Positions 19,421-28,971 of a DNA stretch of 64,000 bases are shown piece after piece. The translations under genes were made by a program, and so were the position numbers. How positions within the stretch are numbered: position 1 is the first letter of the stretch; the number at the start of each line of letters is the position of its first letter. This DNA comes from Caulobacter sp. (GTDB taxonomy: Bacteria; Pseudomonadota; Alphaproteobacteria; Caulobacterales; Caulobacteraceae): contig JAUXMY010000031.1 in NCBI GenBank assembly GCA_030683005.1, positions 89,265 through 153,264 on the forward strand. The letters run 5' to 3'. The notes below the pieces were generated by a model. It ran no database searches. It saw only the letters and a list, made by a program, of their open reading frames with translations, and was not told where the DNA came from.

Positions 19421-21091
19421 TCAGGCGGCGAGGGCGGAGGCGGCCGCCTTGCCGAGAATCATGTCCGAGGCCTTCTCGGCGATCATGATCGTGGGGGCGT
19501 TGGTGTTGCCGCTGACCAGGCGCGGCATGACCGAGGCGTCGACGACGCGCAGACCCTCGACGCCATGAACGCGCAGCTGCGGGTCGACCACCGCCTGTGG
19601 GCCATGGCCCATCTGGCAGGTGCCCACCGGGTGGTAGATCGTCGTGCCGGCGGCGCGGGCGTATTCCAGCAGCATCTCGTCGCTCTGGAAGTCCGGGCCG
19701 GGGTTCATCTCGTGATCGATGTAGGGCGCCAGCGCCGGCTGCTCGGCGATCTGGCGGCCGATCCGCAGCGAGGCGACGGCGACTTCCTGGTCGAGGCTGT
19801 CGGCCAGGTAGTTGGCGAAGATCGCCGGATGGGCGGTCGGGTCGGCGGACTTGATACGGATGCGGCCGCGGCTCTCGGGGCGTAGCTGGCAGGGGGCGAT
19901 GGTCAGGCCGGGCGCGCCTTCAAGTTCCATCTTCTGCTCGTTGGCCAGCTTCTCGGCGTCCATGGTGGCGGGCAGGATGTGGTACTGGATGTCGGGGTGG
20001 GCTAGGTCGGGCCGCGACTTGCAGAACACCGCGATGTGCGCCGCCGACAGGGTCAAGAGGCCCTTGCGCTGGAACAGGAACTTCATCGCCTCGCCAATGA
20101 AACGCGGGCCGCGGGTCAGCTCGTTGACGGACACCACGCCGGGCTTGAGCCGGTAGCGCACGCTCATCACGTAATGGTCTTGCAGGTTCTCGCCGACGCC
20201 CGGAAGGTCGGCTACGACCTCGATCCCGTGTTCGCGCAGCAGGGCGCCAGGCCCGACGCCGGACAGCTGTAGCAGCTGCGGCGAGTTCACCGCGCCGCCG
20301 GCCAGGATGACTTCGGCCTTCGCCTTCGCGGTGCGCTTGGCGCCGTTCTGGGTGAATTCGACGCCGACGGCGCGCTTGCCCTCGAACAGCACGCGCGAAG
20401 CAAGGGCGTTGGTCTCGACCCGCAGGTTGGCGCGGTCCATGGCCGGATGCAGATAGGCGACGGCGGCCGAGCAGCGCTGCCCGTTCTTCACCGTCAGCTG
20501 GTAGTAGGTCGCGCCTTCCTGGTCGCCGGCGTTGACATCGGACACGCGGGGAATGCCCGCCTGCTCGCAGGCGTCGATCACCGCGTCCGAGACCGGGTGT
20601 TTGGTGGTCACGTCCGAGACGTTCAGCGGTCCGCCCGAGGCGTGCCAGTCGCCGGCGCCGCGCTCCTGATGCTGCGAGCGCAGGAAGTAGGGCAGGACGT
20701 CGTCCCAGGCCCAGCCCTCGCAGCCCATCTGGCGCCAGTTGTCGTAGTCTGCGTGTTGACCGCGAATGTAGAGCAGGCCGTTGATCGAGGATGACCCGCC
20801 GAGCACCTTGCCGCGCGGCCAGACGTGGGTGCGGCCGCCCGTTCCGGGATCGGGCTCGGTGGCGTAGAGCCAGTTGACCTTGGGATCCTTCAGGGTCTGC
20901 GAATAGCCGACCGGAACATGGATCATGACATTGGACATGAACTGGCCGGGATTCTTCAGCGGCCGGTCGTCGCCGCCGGCTTCCAGCAGCAGCACCTTGT
21001 ACTTGCCGTCGGCGCTCAGGCGGTTGGCCAGCACGCAGCCTGCGCTGCCTGCGCCGACGATGATGTAGTCCGCCTCGATGATGTCGCTCAT
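19421..21091 (-). CDS. GMC family oxidoreductase (choline/alcohol dehydrogenase-like)
   Basis: [61 protein letters not shown]...[30 protein letters not shown]. Confidence 0.96.
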   Translation of the reverse strand: MSDIIEADYIIVGAGSAGCVLANRLSADGKYKVLLLEAGGDDRPLKNPGQFMSNVMIHVPVGYSQTLKDPKVNWLYATEPDPGTGGRTHVWPRGKVLGGSSSINGLLYIRGQHADYDNWRQMGCEGWAWDDVLPYFLRSQHQERGAGDWHASGGPLNVSDVTTKHPVSDAVIDACEQAGIPRVSDVNAGDQEGATYYQLTVKNGQRCSAAVAYLHPAMDRANLRVETNALASRVLFEGKRAVGVEFTQNGAKRTAKAKAEVILAGGAVNSPQLLQLSGVGPGALLREHGIEVVADLPGVGENLQDHYVMSVRYRLKPGVVSVNELTRGPRFIGEAMKFLFQRKGLLTLSAAHIAVFCKSRPDLAHPDIQYHILPATMDAEKLANEQKMELEGAPGLTIAPCQLRPESRGRIRIKSADPTAHPAIFANYLADSLDQEVAVASLRIGRQIAEQPALAPYIDHEMNPGPDFQSDEMLLEYARAAGTTIYHPVGTCQMGHGPQAVVDPQLRVHGVEGLRVVDASVMPRLVSGNTNAPTIMIAEKASDMILGKAAASALAA

Positions 21092-21275
21092 GCCGCTTCC
21101 CTGTTCCTCGCCGACCGGCAGCGTCTGTCGCGCGCCTGATCGGCGATCACCTTACGGGCGCGGAAGGGGCGAAGGGAAGGGCGACGTTGCGGAAGCTGCC
21201 GCGACGTCATTGTTGCCGCCGCGCCCGGACGCACTAGGCTTGTCCCAACAACGATAATCTTGAGAGGAAACGGCG

Positions 21276-22619
21276 ATGGAACTGGTCAGCCAGACTGCGG
21301 TCGAGGGCCGCGCGGGGCCGACGTTCGCGACCCGCTATCCCAAGGTGGAGGGGGTCGATCTCACCGACATCGCGTCCTTCACCCACGGCCAGCCTTACGC
21401 CGGCTACGCCCGCCTGCGCGCCGAGGCGCCGGTGATGTGGCATCCCGAGACCCGCATGGACGGGCCCGGATTCTGGGCCGTCACCCGCCACGAGGACGTC
21501 ATGGCCGTCAACGGCGACCCGACGACCTACTCCAGCCAGCGCGGCGGCATCCTGATGGCGGCCGGCCGGCCCGAGGCGCGCCATGCGCTGCTCTACCGCG
21601 CCTCGATGGACGCGATGATCAATCTGGACGCCCCGCATCACCTGCAGCTGCGTCGGGAGCACATGCCCTACTTCACGCCCAGCTACCTGCGGGGCGTGGG
21701 CGAGCGGGTGAAGGGCGAGGTGACCCGCCTGCTCGACGCCATGGCCCACAAGGGCGAGACCGACCTGGTCGAAGACTTCTCTTCCGTCCTGCCGCTGTTC
21801 ACCCTGTGCGAGATCCTCGGCGTGCCCGAGCCGGACCGCCCCAGGTTCCTCACCTGGATGCACTACCTCGAAGAGGCCCAGAACATGGCCATGCGCTCGG
21901 CGACCGAGGGCATGACCCCGACGCTTGAGCTCATGCAGTTCATCGCCGACTTCAATTCGAACGTGGAGGAGATGTTCGAGTACGGTCGGCACATGCTCCA
22001 CAAGCGTCGCGCCGATCCTCAGCAGGATCTGCTGACCGCCATCGCCCGCGCCCAGGTCGACGGCGACCTGCTCAGCGACGAATACCTGGACGGCTCCTGG
22101 CTGCTGATCGTGTTCGCCGGCAACGACACGACGCGCAACACCCTGTCGGGCTCGATGAAGCTGCTGACCGAGTTCCCGGACGAGCGGGCCAAGCTGATCG
22201 CCAACCCGGCCCTGATGCCCGGCGCGGTCAACGAGTTCATCCGCATGGTCAGCCCGGTCATCTACATGCGCCGCACCGCCACCTGCGACACCGAGCTCAA
22301 CGGTCAGAAGATCGCCGAGGGCGAAAAGGTCATCATGTACTACGGCGCCGCCAACCGGGACGCGGCGGTGTTCGCCGACCCCGACCGGCTCGATGTCACC
22401 CGCGCCAACGCCGACAAGCACATCGCCTTCGGCTACGGACCGCACACCTGCATCGGCAAGCGGGTGGCGCAGATCCAGCTGGAGGAAGCCTACCGCCAGA
22501 TCCTGGCCCGCTTCCCGGACATGCGCTGGACCGGCGAGATCGACATTGCGCCCAACAACTTCGTCCATGCCATCCGCAAGCTGAACGTCAGCTTCACGCC
22601 GGAGCGGAAGGCGGCCTGA
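21276..22619 (+). CDS. Cytochrome P450
   Basis: I-helix VFAGNDTTRN, ExxR region, heme motif FGYGPHTCIGKRVAQIQLEE. Confidence 0.96.
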   Translation: MELVSQTAVEGRAGPTFATRYPKVEGVDLTDIASFTHGQPYAGYARLRAEAPVMWHPETRMDGPGFWAVTRHEDVMAVNGDPTTYSSQRGGILMAAGRPEARHALLYRASMDAMINLDAPHHLQLRREHMPYFTPSYLRGVGERVKGEVTRLLDAMAHKGETDLVEDFSSVLPLFTLCEILGVPEPDRPRFLTWMHYLEEAQNMAMRSATEGMTPTLELMQFIADFNSNVEEMFEYGRHMLHKRRADPQQDLLTAIARAQVDGDLLSDEYLDGSWLLIVFAGNDTTRNTLSGSMKLLTEFPDERAKLIANPALMPGAVNEFIRMVSPVIYMRRTATCDTELNGQKIAEGEKVIMYYGAANRDAAVFADPDRLDVTRANADKHIAFGYGPHTCIGKRVAQIQLEEAYRQILARFPDMRWTGEIDIAPNNFVHAIRKLNVSFTPERKAA

Positions 22620-22654
22620 ACCGGCGCTGGTCAGGAAGGGCGCTCTTCGATATG

Positions 22655-22664
22655 GTCAGCTGAC
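22655..22664. promoter_or_regulatory. Palindrome GTCAGCTGAC upstream of toxin-antitoxin operon, candidate autoregulatory operator
   Basis: Perfect 10-bp palindrome 18 bp before the antitoxin ATG. Confidence 0.55.
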
Positions 22665-22681
22665 TAGATTTCGGAGGCGCC

Positions 22682-22927
22682 ATGACCGCCTGGAAGATGG
22701 AAACGGCCAAGGCCCGCCTGAGCGAAGTCGTCAGGCAGGCACAGCTCCAGGGTCCCCAACGGATCACCATTCGCGGCGAGGCGGCGGCAGTCGTCCTCTC
22801 GCAGGAAGACTACGCGCAGCTCACGCGGACGAGTGGCGCCAACTGGGTCGACCAATTCCGTCAGAGCTTCACCGGCGATATCGACCTCAGCCGCGATGAA
22901 GACACGGGACGGGACTTCAGCCTTTGA
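22682..22927 (+). CDS. Phd/YefM-family antitoxin
   Basis: MTAWKMETAKARLSEVVRQAQLQGPQRITIRGEAAAVVLSQEDYAQL. Confidence 0.93.
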   Translation: MTAWKMETAKARLSEVVRQAQLQGPQRITIRGEAAAVVLSQEDYAQLTRTSGANWVDQFRQSFTGDIDLSRDEDTGRDFSL

Positions 22928-23376
22928 GAGGCTGGCTGCTCGACACCAACGTCGTCTCCGAACTGGCGCGTCCGCGCGCTGACCCCAAGGTTCTGGACTG
23001 GCTGCGTGGCCTGCCGCCGGAGCGCACGTTTGTGAGCATCCTGACGATCGGTGAGATCGGCCAGGGGATCGAGGGGTTGAAGCCCGGTGACGCCCGCCGC
23101 GAGGTCTACGCCCGCTTCCGGGATCGCTTGGAGGCAGACTTCTCCGGCCGGATTCTGCCTGTCAGCGACGACGTGGTGCGGCTCTGGGGGGACATCAGCG
23201 GTCGCTATCGCGCTCGCTTTGGCGGCCGTGCGCTGGTCATCGACGCCTTGCTGGCCGCGACGTCTCAGCGGCGCCGACTGCATCTGGCTACCCGGAACGT
23301 GCAGGATGTCCTCAGCCTGGGAGCGTCCGCCTTCAATCCTTGGGATGATGATCCGGTGCTGTTCCCGCTGTCCTGA
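22924..23376 (+). CDS. PIN-domain toxin (VapC family)
   Basis: WLLDTNVVSELARPRADPKVLDWL...DALLAATSQRRRLHLATRNVQD; TTG start overlaps antitoxin stop (TTGA). Confidence 0.93.
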   Translation: MRGWLLDTNVVSELARPRADPKVLDWLRGLPPERTFVSILTIGEIGQGIEGLKPGDARREVYARFRDRLEADFSGRILPVSDDVVRLWGDISGRYRARFGGRALVIDALLAATSQRRRLHLATRNVQDVLSLGASAFNPWDDDPVLFPLS

Positions 23377-23459
23377 TACCCGCGCCCCCTTGCCTTCCCC
23401 GGCGTCGCACCGTCTTCATACGCGCGTTTGAACGCCCCAGCCTCCCGAGGAGCCTCCGC

Positions 23460-24344
23460 ATGGCCAGCCCGACCTTCGAGACCATCATCCTGGACATCAA
23501 GGACGGCATCGCGACGCTGACCCTGAATCGTCCCGACCGGATGAACGCCTTCACCACCCAGATGATGGCGGAGATGATCAAGGCCTTCGACATCACCGAC
23601 GCCGACGACTCGGTGAAGGTCGTCGTGGTCACCGGCGCCGGCCGCGCCTTCTGCGCCGGGGCCGACCTGGGCAGCGGGGCCAAGACCTTCGACTACGCCA
23701 AGCAGGAAAGCGATCCGCGCGAGGCCAACAAGGTGAACGGCGTCTACCGCGACGGCGGCGGCCTCTTGACCCTGCGCATCTACGAAAGCCTCAAGCCCGT
23801 CATCGCCGCCGTCAACGGCGCGGCGGTCGGCATCGGCGTGACCATGCAGCTGGCCATGGATATCCGCATGGCTTCGACCGAAGCCAAGTTCGGCTTCGTG
23901 TTCGCCCGTCGCGGCATCACGCCGGAAGCGGCCTCGTCCTGGTTCCTGCCGCGCCTCGTCGGCCTGCAGCAGGCGCTGGAGTGGTGCTACACCGGCCGCG
24001 TCTTCCCGGCCCAGGAGGCGAAGGACGGTGGCCTGGTCCGCTCGCTGCACGCGCCCGAAGACCTGCTGCCGGCCGCCTACGCCCTGGCCCGCGAGATCGC
24101 CGACAATGCCGCGCCGGTTTCCGTCGCCCTGACCCGTCAGTTGCTCTACCGCAATGCCGGCGCGCCGCACCCGATGGACGCCCACATGTCCGACAGCCGC
24201 GCCATCATGGCCCGCGGCGCCCAGGGCGACGCCAAGGAGGGGGTCATGTCCTTCCTCGAAAAGCGCGCGCCGGCCTACCCCGACAAGGTCTCCGCCGACC
24301 TGCCGGACATCTGGCCCTACTGGGACAAGCGTGAGTTCAAGTAG
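23460..24344 (+). CDS. Enoyl-CoA hydratase/isomerase family protein
   Basis: IATLTLNRPDRMNAFTTQMMAEM, VVVTGAGRAFCAGADLG, KPVIAAVNGAAVGIGVTMQLAMDIRMAS. Confidence 0.95.
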   Translation: MASPTFETIILDIKDGIATLTLNRPDRMNAFTTQMMAEMIKAFDITDADDSVKVVVVTGAGRAFCAGADLGSGAKTFDYAKQESDPREANKVNGVYRDGGGLLTLRIYESLKPVIAAVNGAAVGIGVTMQLAMDIRMASTEAKFGFVFARRGITPEAASSWFLPRLVGLQQALEWCYTGRVFPAQEAKDGGLVRSLHAPEDLLPAAYALAREIADNAAPVSVALTRQLLYRNAGAPHPMDAHMSDSRAIMARGAQGDAKEGVMSFLEKRAPAYPDKVSADLPDIWPYWDKREFK

Positions 24345-24483
24345 TCGAGACTTCGTCTACAGACTTCGCCTCGGCCAACAACTGTTGACGAGCTCGGCGC
24401 GCGAAAGCGTGAATCGCCGACCGCCTGAATCGGCGCCATGCTGACCTCCACGGGACCCGCAGTGTCCCGATGGAGGATTTGCC

Positions 24484-24990
24484 ATGATGGAGCGAGTTCT
24501 GAGTTGGACCTTCGGCCTGATGCTGGCGGCGCTCTTGTTTGCCGTCGGGATCCAGAAGTTCGTCGGTCTTGATCCCAATCCCGTCTTCGGACTGATCGAG
24601 GCGCGGTCCGGTCTGGGCTTCTTCGAGCCGGGCCTTCGCTATGTGACCGGAGCGCTGGAGATGGCGGCCGTGCTGCTGGCGCTCTGGCCCGCAACGCGCT
24701 TGCGCGGGGCGCAGCTGGGTCTGGTGGTGGCCATTGGCGCCATCGGGTTTCACCTGTCGCCATGGCTTGGCGTGCAGCTTCCGCACCTGCAGGAGCTGTC
24801 CGCCGCGCTGGCGCAGGGCCAGACCCCGGACGAGATCGCGGCCATGAACCTGCCGACCGATAACGGGACCATGTTCATCCTGGCCATCTTCATCGCCGCG
24901 ACGGCGGTGGTCAGCATCGTGGTCGAGCGCGCGAAGGCGAAAGCCGAGAGCGCGCCGAAGGTGCGGCGTCCGATGGGGGCCCTGGCCTGA
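24484..24990 (+). CDS. DUF417/DoxX-like integral membrane protein
   Basis: 168 aa, about four hydrophobic helices, LFAVGIQKFVGLDPNPVFGLIEARSGLGFF, TGALEMAAVLLALWP. Confidence 0.7.
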   Translation: MMERVLSWTFGLMLAALLFAVGIQKFVGLDPNPVFGLIEARSGLGFFEPGLRYVTGALEMAAVLLALWPATRLRGAQLGLVVAIGAIGFHLSPWLGVQLPHLQELSAALAQGQTPDEIAAMNLPTDNGTMFILAIFIAATAVVSIVVERAKAKAESAPKVRRPMGALA

Positions 24991-25110
24991 ACAATCCTGT
25001 GGATGACCGCGACGGCGCCGCGTCGCGGTCATGACCGGTTAACGAGGCTCTGGTCTGATCCAGGCCCGGCGACGCGTCCACGCGCGCCTTTGCATGCCTG
25101 ATCGCGACCA

Positions 25111-26364
25111 GTGATGAGTGAACCCGCGCAGAGACCCGTGCACGACGACGCCGCCGATCTCGCGGCCGGGGAAGTCGTGCGCGCCGCGCCGGTGTTCCGG
25201 TCTCGCGGCACGCTGCTGAAGCGCCTCGCCGATGTGGTGTGTCTGCCGGGTAGCCGGGTCAACGCGTTCGAACGCTCGATGACGGCCGATCTGATCATCG
25301 AACTGCTGCGAGAAGCGGCTGTCGAGGAACGCACCCGCATCGCCCGCCGCCTGGCCAATGTGTCGGAGATTCCGACCGGGCTTGCCAGGATGCTGTTGCG
25401 TGACGAGCTGGAGGTCGCGCGCGCCTTGCTCGAGAACAGCGCGGGTCTGGGCGACGCCGATCTGATGGACTGCGCGCGCACGGCGACGCCCGAGCATCGC
25501 CGCCTGATCGCCGCCCGTCGCGGCCTCAACGAGGTCGTGGCCGACGCGCTGGTCGAGTTCGGCGAGCCCGCCGTTCTCGAGACCCTGCTGCGCAATGATC
25601 TGGCCCGGCTCGGCCACGCCACCGTCGAGACCGTGGTCGCCGTGACGCGCGACAACCCGCGCCTCATCCCGCTGCTGCTGAGACGGACGGAGCTGAGGCC
25701 CAGCCACGCCTATGTGATGTTCTGGTGGTCCGACGAGGAGTGCCGCCGGGTGATCCTGCAGCGGTTCGCCGTGTCGCGGGAGGTGCTCCAGGAGGCGGTC
25801 AGCGACGTCTTCGCCGTGGCGGCCGAGGAAAAGTGGCAGGATCCACTAACCCGCAAGGCCCTGCAGTTTATCGAACGCCGCCAGCGCAATCGCGCGGCGC
25901 TGGACCGCAGTCCGTTCGAGAGTCTGGACGAGGCCGTCGAGGTCGCCGCTGAAAGCATGACGCGCGAGGTCGCCGAGGAGATCGCCTACCTGTCCGGCCT
26001 CAAGCCGATGACCGGCGCCAAGATCTTCACGGACCCGGGCGGAGAGCCGCTCGCGATCCTGTGCAAGGCCACGGGACTGCCACGGACCGCGGTCCGGTCG
26101 TTGTGGCGCGGTCTGCGTCGTCCCGAGGCCGACGCGGCCGGCAATCTCGTGCCGGCGCTCGATCGCATCCTGACCCTGTTCGACACCATCGCGGTGGATC
26201 GGGCCCAGACCGTGCTTCGCTACTGGAACTGGTCGTTGTCCTCGGCGCTGACGCCCGCGTTGATCAAGGCCATCCGGACCGGCGACGAGGAAGCCCTCGA
26301 CGAGTTCTCGCAGCCGCAGAGGGCCGCGATGCTGGCGTTGTCGGACGACTTCGGACGGCGCTGA
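25111..26364 (+). CDS. DUF2336 domain-containing protein
   Basis: 417 aa helical repeat protein; VCLPGSRVNAFERSMTADLIIELLREAAVEERTRIARRLANVSEIPTGLARML. Confidence 0.85.
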   Translation: MMSEPAQRPVHDDAADLAAGEVVRAAPVFRSRGTLLKRLADVVCLPGSRVNAFERSMTADLIIELLREAAVEERTRIARRLANVSEIPTGLARMLLRDELEVARALLENSAGLGDADLMDCARTATPEHRRLIAARRGLNEVVADALVEFGEPAVLETLLRNDLARLGHATVETVVAVTRDNPRLIPLLLRRTELRPSHAYVMFWWSDEECRRVILQRFAVSREVLQEAVSDVFAVAAEEKWQDPLTRKALQFIERRQRNRAALDRSPFESLDEAVEVAAESMTREVAEEIAYLSGLKPMTGAKIFTDPGGEPLAILCKATGLPRTAVRSLWRGLRRPEADAAGNLVPALDRILTLFDTIAVDRAQTVLRYWNWSLSSALTPALIKAIRTGDEEALDEFSQPQRAAMLALSDDFGRR

Positions 26365-26573
26365 AACCTGAATCGGCCCAGATCAGGCGAGTGCAATCAT
26401 CACGATGCATTGATCCGGCGATGCTGTGGACATCCCTAATCTCTATTGGAAATTCCAAGGGTAAGCATCGTAGTGCTTGTGTCGGACACATCTGACCTAT
26501 ATGCACACGACCACTGAATCGAGATCGCCGAGTCCGGTATCTCTCAATCATTCATGTGGTGGAACAAGGCCAG

Positions 26574-26993
26574 ATGGAAGACAAATCGGCTATCATTGAA
26601 ATGACGACGGACATCGTGTCCGCCTACGTCGGGAACAACTCCGTCGCGGCGAACGATATTCCGAGCCTGATCCAGAACGTCCACCGCGCCCTGACCGAAG
26701 TCGCTTCCGGGTCGGTGACTGTCGAGGTCGCACCGAAGGAACCTGCTGTTCCGGTTCGCCGTTCGATCACGCCGGACCATCTGGTGTGCCTGGAAGACGG
26801 TCGCAAGTTCAAGTCGCTCAAGCGGCACCTGCGCACCAAGTACAACATGAGCCCCGAAGAGTACCGGGCGAAGTGGGGCCTGCCGAAGGACTATCCGATG
26901 GTCGCGCCGAACTACGCCAAGGCGCGTTCGGACCTGGCCAAGCAGATGGGCCTCGGCCAGGGCGGCCGCCAGGCCGCCAAGAAGAAGCGCTAG
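26574..26993 (+). CDS. mucR: MucR family (Ros/MucR zinc-finger) transcriptional regulator
   Basis: ITPDHLVCLEDGRKFKSLKRHLRTKYNMSPEEYRAKWGLPKDYPMVAPNYAKARSDLAKQMGLG. Confidence 0.95.
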   Translation: MEDKSAIIEMTTDIVSAYVGNNSVAANDIPSLIQNVHRALTEVASGSVTVEVAPKEPAVPVRRSITPDHLVCLEDGRKFKSLKRHLRTKYNMSPEEYRAKWGLPKDYPMVAPNYAKARSDLAKQMGLGQGGRQAAKKKR

Positions 26994-27018
26994 CCCGGTT
27001 CGCCCGGTCGATGCGAAG

Positions 27019-27049
27019 AGGGCGATCGCTTCCGGCGGTCGCCCTTTTT
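27019..27049 (+). terminator. Rho-independent terminator of mucR
   Basis: AGGGCGATCGC-ttccg-GCGGTCGCCC then TTTTT. Confidence 0.85.
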
Positions 27050-27196
27050 GCTGCCTGAAGATCTGACGATTTCGCCTGTGGCTTGACTCGCTCTGCGAAA
27101 GTTTGCCGCGAGACGCGATTTTTCGCTTCCACCGATTCGGCGGTTAAGCGATAGTGAATCGCGGGTGATTCCAAGGGGTTGTTAAGGATTCTATAG

Positions 27197-27688
27197 ATGG
27201 CCGCGCAACTGGGCGCTTCGGCGACCGCCGCCCGCGCCCACGAGGAGTTGTTCGCTTACTGGGCCTCGTTGCGCCAGGCCGGCCGGCTGCCCGGTCGGGC
27301 GGACATAAACCCCGAGGGCTTCAAGCGGCTTCTTCCCACTGTCAGTCTCATCGATGTCGTGCCCGGTGAAGGCCGTCGTGACTATCGGCTCCGTCTGGCT
27401 GGAACGGGCCTCTATACGGTCTATGGCCGCGAGATCACCGGCCAGGGCCTGGGAGACGTCTACGGTCCCCGCGCCGCCGACTATTGGCGCGGTGAACTGG
27501 ACCGCATTGTCGAGGATCGCCGCCCCGGCGTGGGTTGCCACAGCCTGTCCTGGCGCGGGGCCGGCCACCTGTCCCTGCTCTGGCTTCGTCTGCCGCTGGC
27601 GACGAACGGAACGGACGTCGACATGATCCTCGGCTACGACGCCGTCGTCGGAATTCAGAGCGACCAGAGCGGCATCCGCGCCGCCTGA
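27197..27688 (+). CDS. PAS domain-containing protein
   Basis: YWASLRQAGRLPGRADINPEGFKRLLPTVSLIDVVPGEGRRDYRLRLAGTGLYTVYGREITGQGLGDVYG. Confidence 0.85.
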   Translation: MAAQLGASATAARAHEELFAYWASLRQAGRLPGRADINPEGFKRLLPTVSLIDVVPGEGRRDYRLRLAGTGLYTVYGREITGQGLGDVYGPRAADYWRGELDRIVEDRRPGVGCHSLSWRGAGHLSLLWLRLPLATNGTDVDMILGYDAVVGIQSDQSGIRAA

Positions 27689-27879
27689 TCGGGGCCTGTC
27701 CTCCGATCGAACCGGTTCTTTCCCCCTATTCGACTCCACGACGAGGAGAGCGACTCCAATAGACATAAGACAATTTTCCTATTGATCATTCCGACATAGG
27801 AATTTTATCCTCTCTCACGCCGATGGTTCCACACTCATCGGCAGCGCGCTGTCCCCATGGCGGCGCCGAAGAGGACAGG

Positions 27880-28245
27880 ATGAACCTTCAGTTCGAGGAC
27901 GCCTCCGCCGAGGAGGCCTGCATCTTTCGCCGCGACCGGATGACGGCCGCCTTCGTGGCCAGTCTGGTGGCCATGGTCATGGACGTGCCCGAGCGCGAGA
28001 TCCTCGCGCGACGCCGCACCAACGCCTTGGCCGTCCGGGCCCGGCAGACCGCCATCTACCTGGTCCATATCGTGCTGGGCTGGCCCTTGCGCCGCTCCGC
28101 CGCCGCCTTCGGCCGGGACCGTACGACCGGCAGTCACGCCGTCCAGATGATCGAGGACCTCCGCGACGACGCGTCCTTCGACGCGCGGCTTTCGACCATG
28201 GAGGCCTGCCTGCGCCAGGTGGTCGATCCAGAGGCGGCGGCATGA
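27880..28245 (+). CDS. Orphan DnaA domain IV-like helix-turn-helix protein (no AAA+ domain)
   Basis: MNLQFEDASAEEACIFRRDRMTAAF...RRRTNALAVRARQTAIYLVHIVLGWPLRRSAAAFGRDRTTGSHAVQMIEDLRDD; resembles DnaA signature GRDHTTVLHAxxxIE. Confidence 0.8.
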   Translation: MNLQFEDASAEEACIFRRDRMTAAFVASLVAMVMDVPEREILARRRTNALAVRARQTAIYLVHIVLGWPLRRSAAAFGRDRTTGSHAVQMIEDLRDDASFDARLSTMEACLRQVVDPEAAA

Positions 28246-28967
28246 GCGCTCACGACCGCATCGCGGCCCGCGCCGCAGGTCTCCTGGCCCGGAACGGCGC
28301 GACCCTTCGGGAAACGGGGCCCGGCTGCTATGCCCTGCGCACCGGGCCGGACCTTCGACGACGCCCGGCGATGACGCTGGACGACGCGACGTTCGCACGG
28401 CTCGCCGCTGAACCCGGCCTGCGTCCCGCGCCCGGCGGCGGCTGGCGTCTGGCGCGGGGCGCTTCGCAGGCATCGAGCTCCGCCTCCGCCGGGCGCCCCA
28501 GCATGATCGATGGCCGGCGGGAGGTGGTCGGCCCTGATGGCCGCCACGTCACCCTCGCCGCCAACCTGGGAGAATCCCCGATCGCCTGGCTGGCGCGGCG
28601 GCGCGATGGCGCCGGCCGATCCTGGCTGACGCCGCCGGAAGTTGCCGCCGCCGAGAAGCTGCGCGAGGATTTCGTGCTGGCCGGAACGGTGGGGCGGCTG
28701 ACCATGGCCTGGGACGCCGGTCCCCGGGCCCGGGGCGGGCGGGGGCCCGGACAGGAGCCGGCGGAACGCGCCCGGGCCGCCAAGGACCGCATCGCCCGCG
28801 CCCTGGATGCGGTCGGCCCCGGCCTGCGTGAGATTCTGGAGCATGTCTGTTTCGCGGGCAGCGCGCTGGAGGCCGCCGAGCGGGGCCTGGGCCTGCCCCG
28901 CCGCTCGGGCAAGACAGTGCTCAAGCTGGCGCTGCAGCGCCTGGCGGTCCACTACGGCGTCGGCTGA
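28242..28967 (+). CDS. DUF6456 domain-containing protein
   Basis: 241 aa; ATGA overlap with preceding gene; C-terminal AKDRIARALDAVGPGLREILEHVCFAGSALEAAERGLGLPRRSGKTVLKLALQRLAVHYG. Confidence 0.8.
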   Translation: MSAHDRIAARAAGLLARNGATLRETGPGCYALRTGPDLRRRPAMTLDDATFARLAAEPGLRPAPGGGWRLARGASQASSSASAGRPSMIDGRREVVGPDGRHVTLAANLGESPIAWLARRRDGAGRSWLTPPEVAAAEKLREDFVLAGTVGRLTMAWDAGPRARGGRGPGQEPAERARAAKDRIARALDAVGPGLREILEHVCFAGSALEAAERGLGLPRRSGKTVLKLALQRLAVHYGVG

Positions 28968-28971
28968 GGGA

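Noticed and set aside
21234-22568. 444-aa minus ORF
   Set aside because: Antisense to cytochrome P450.
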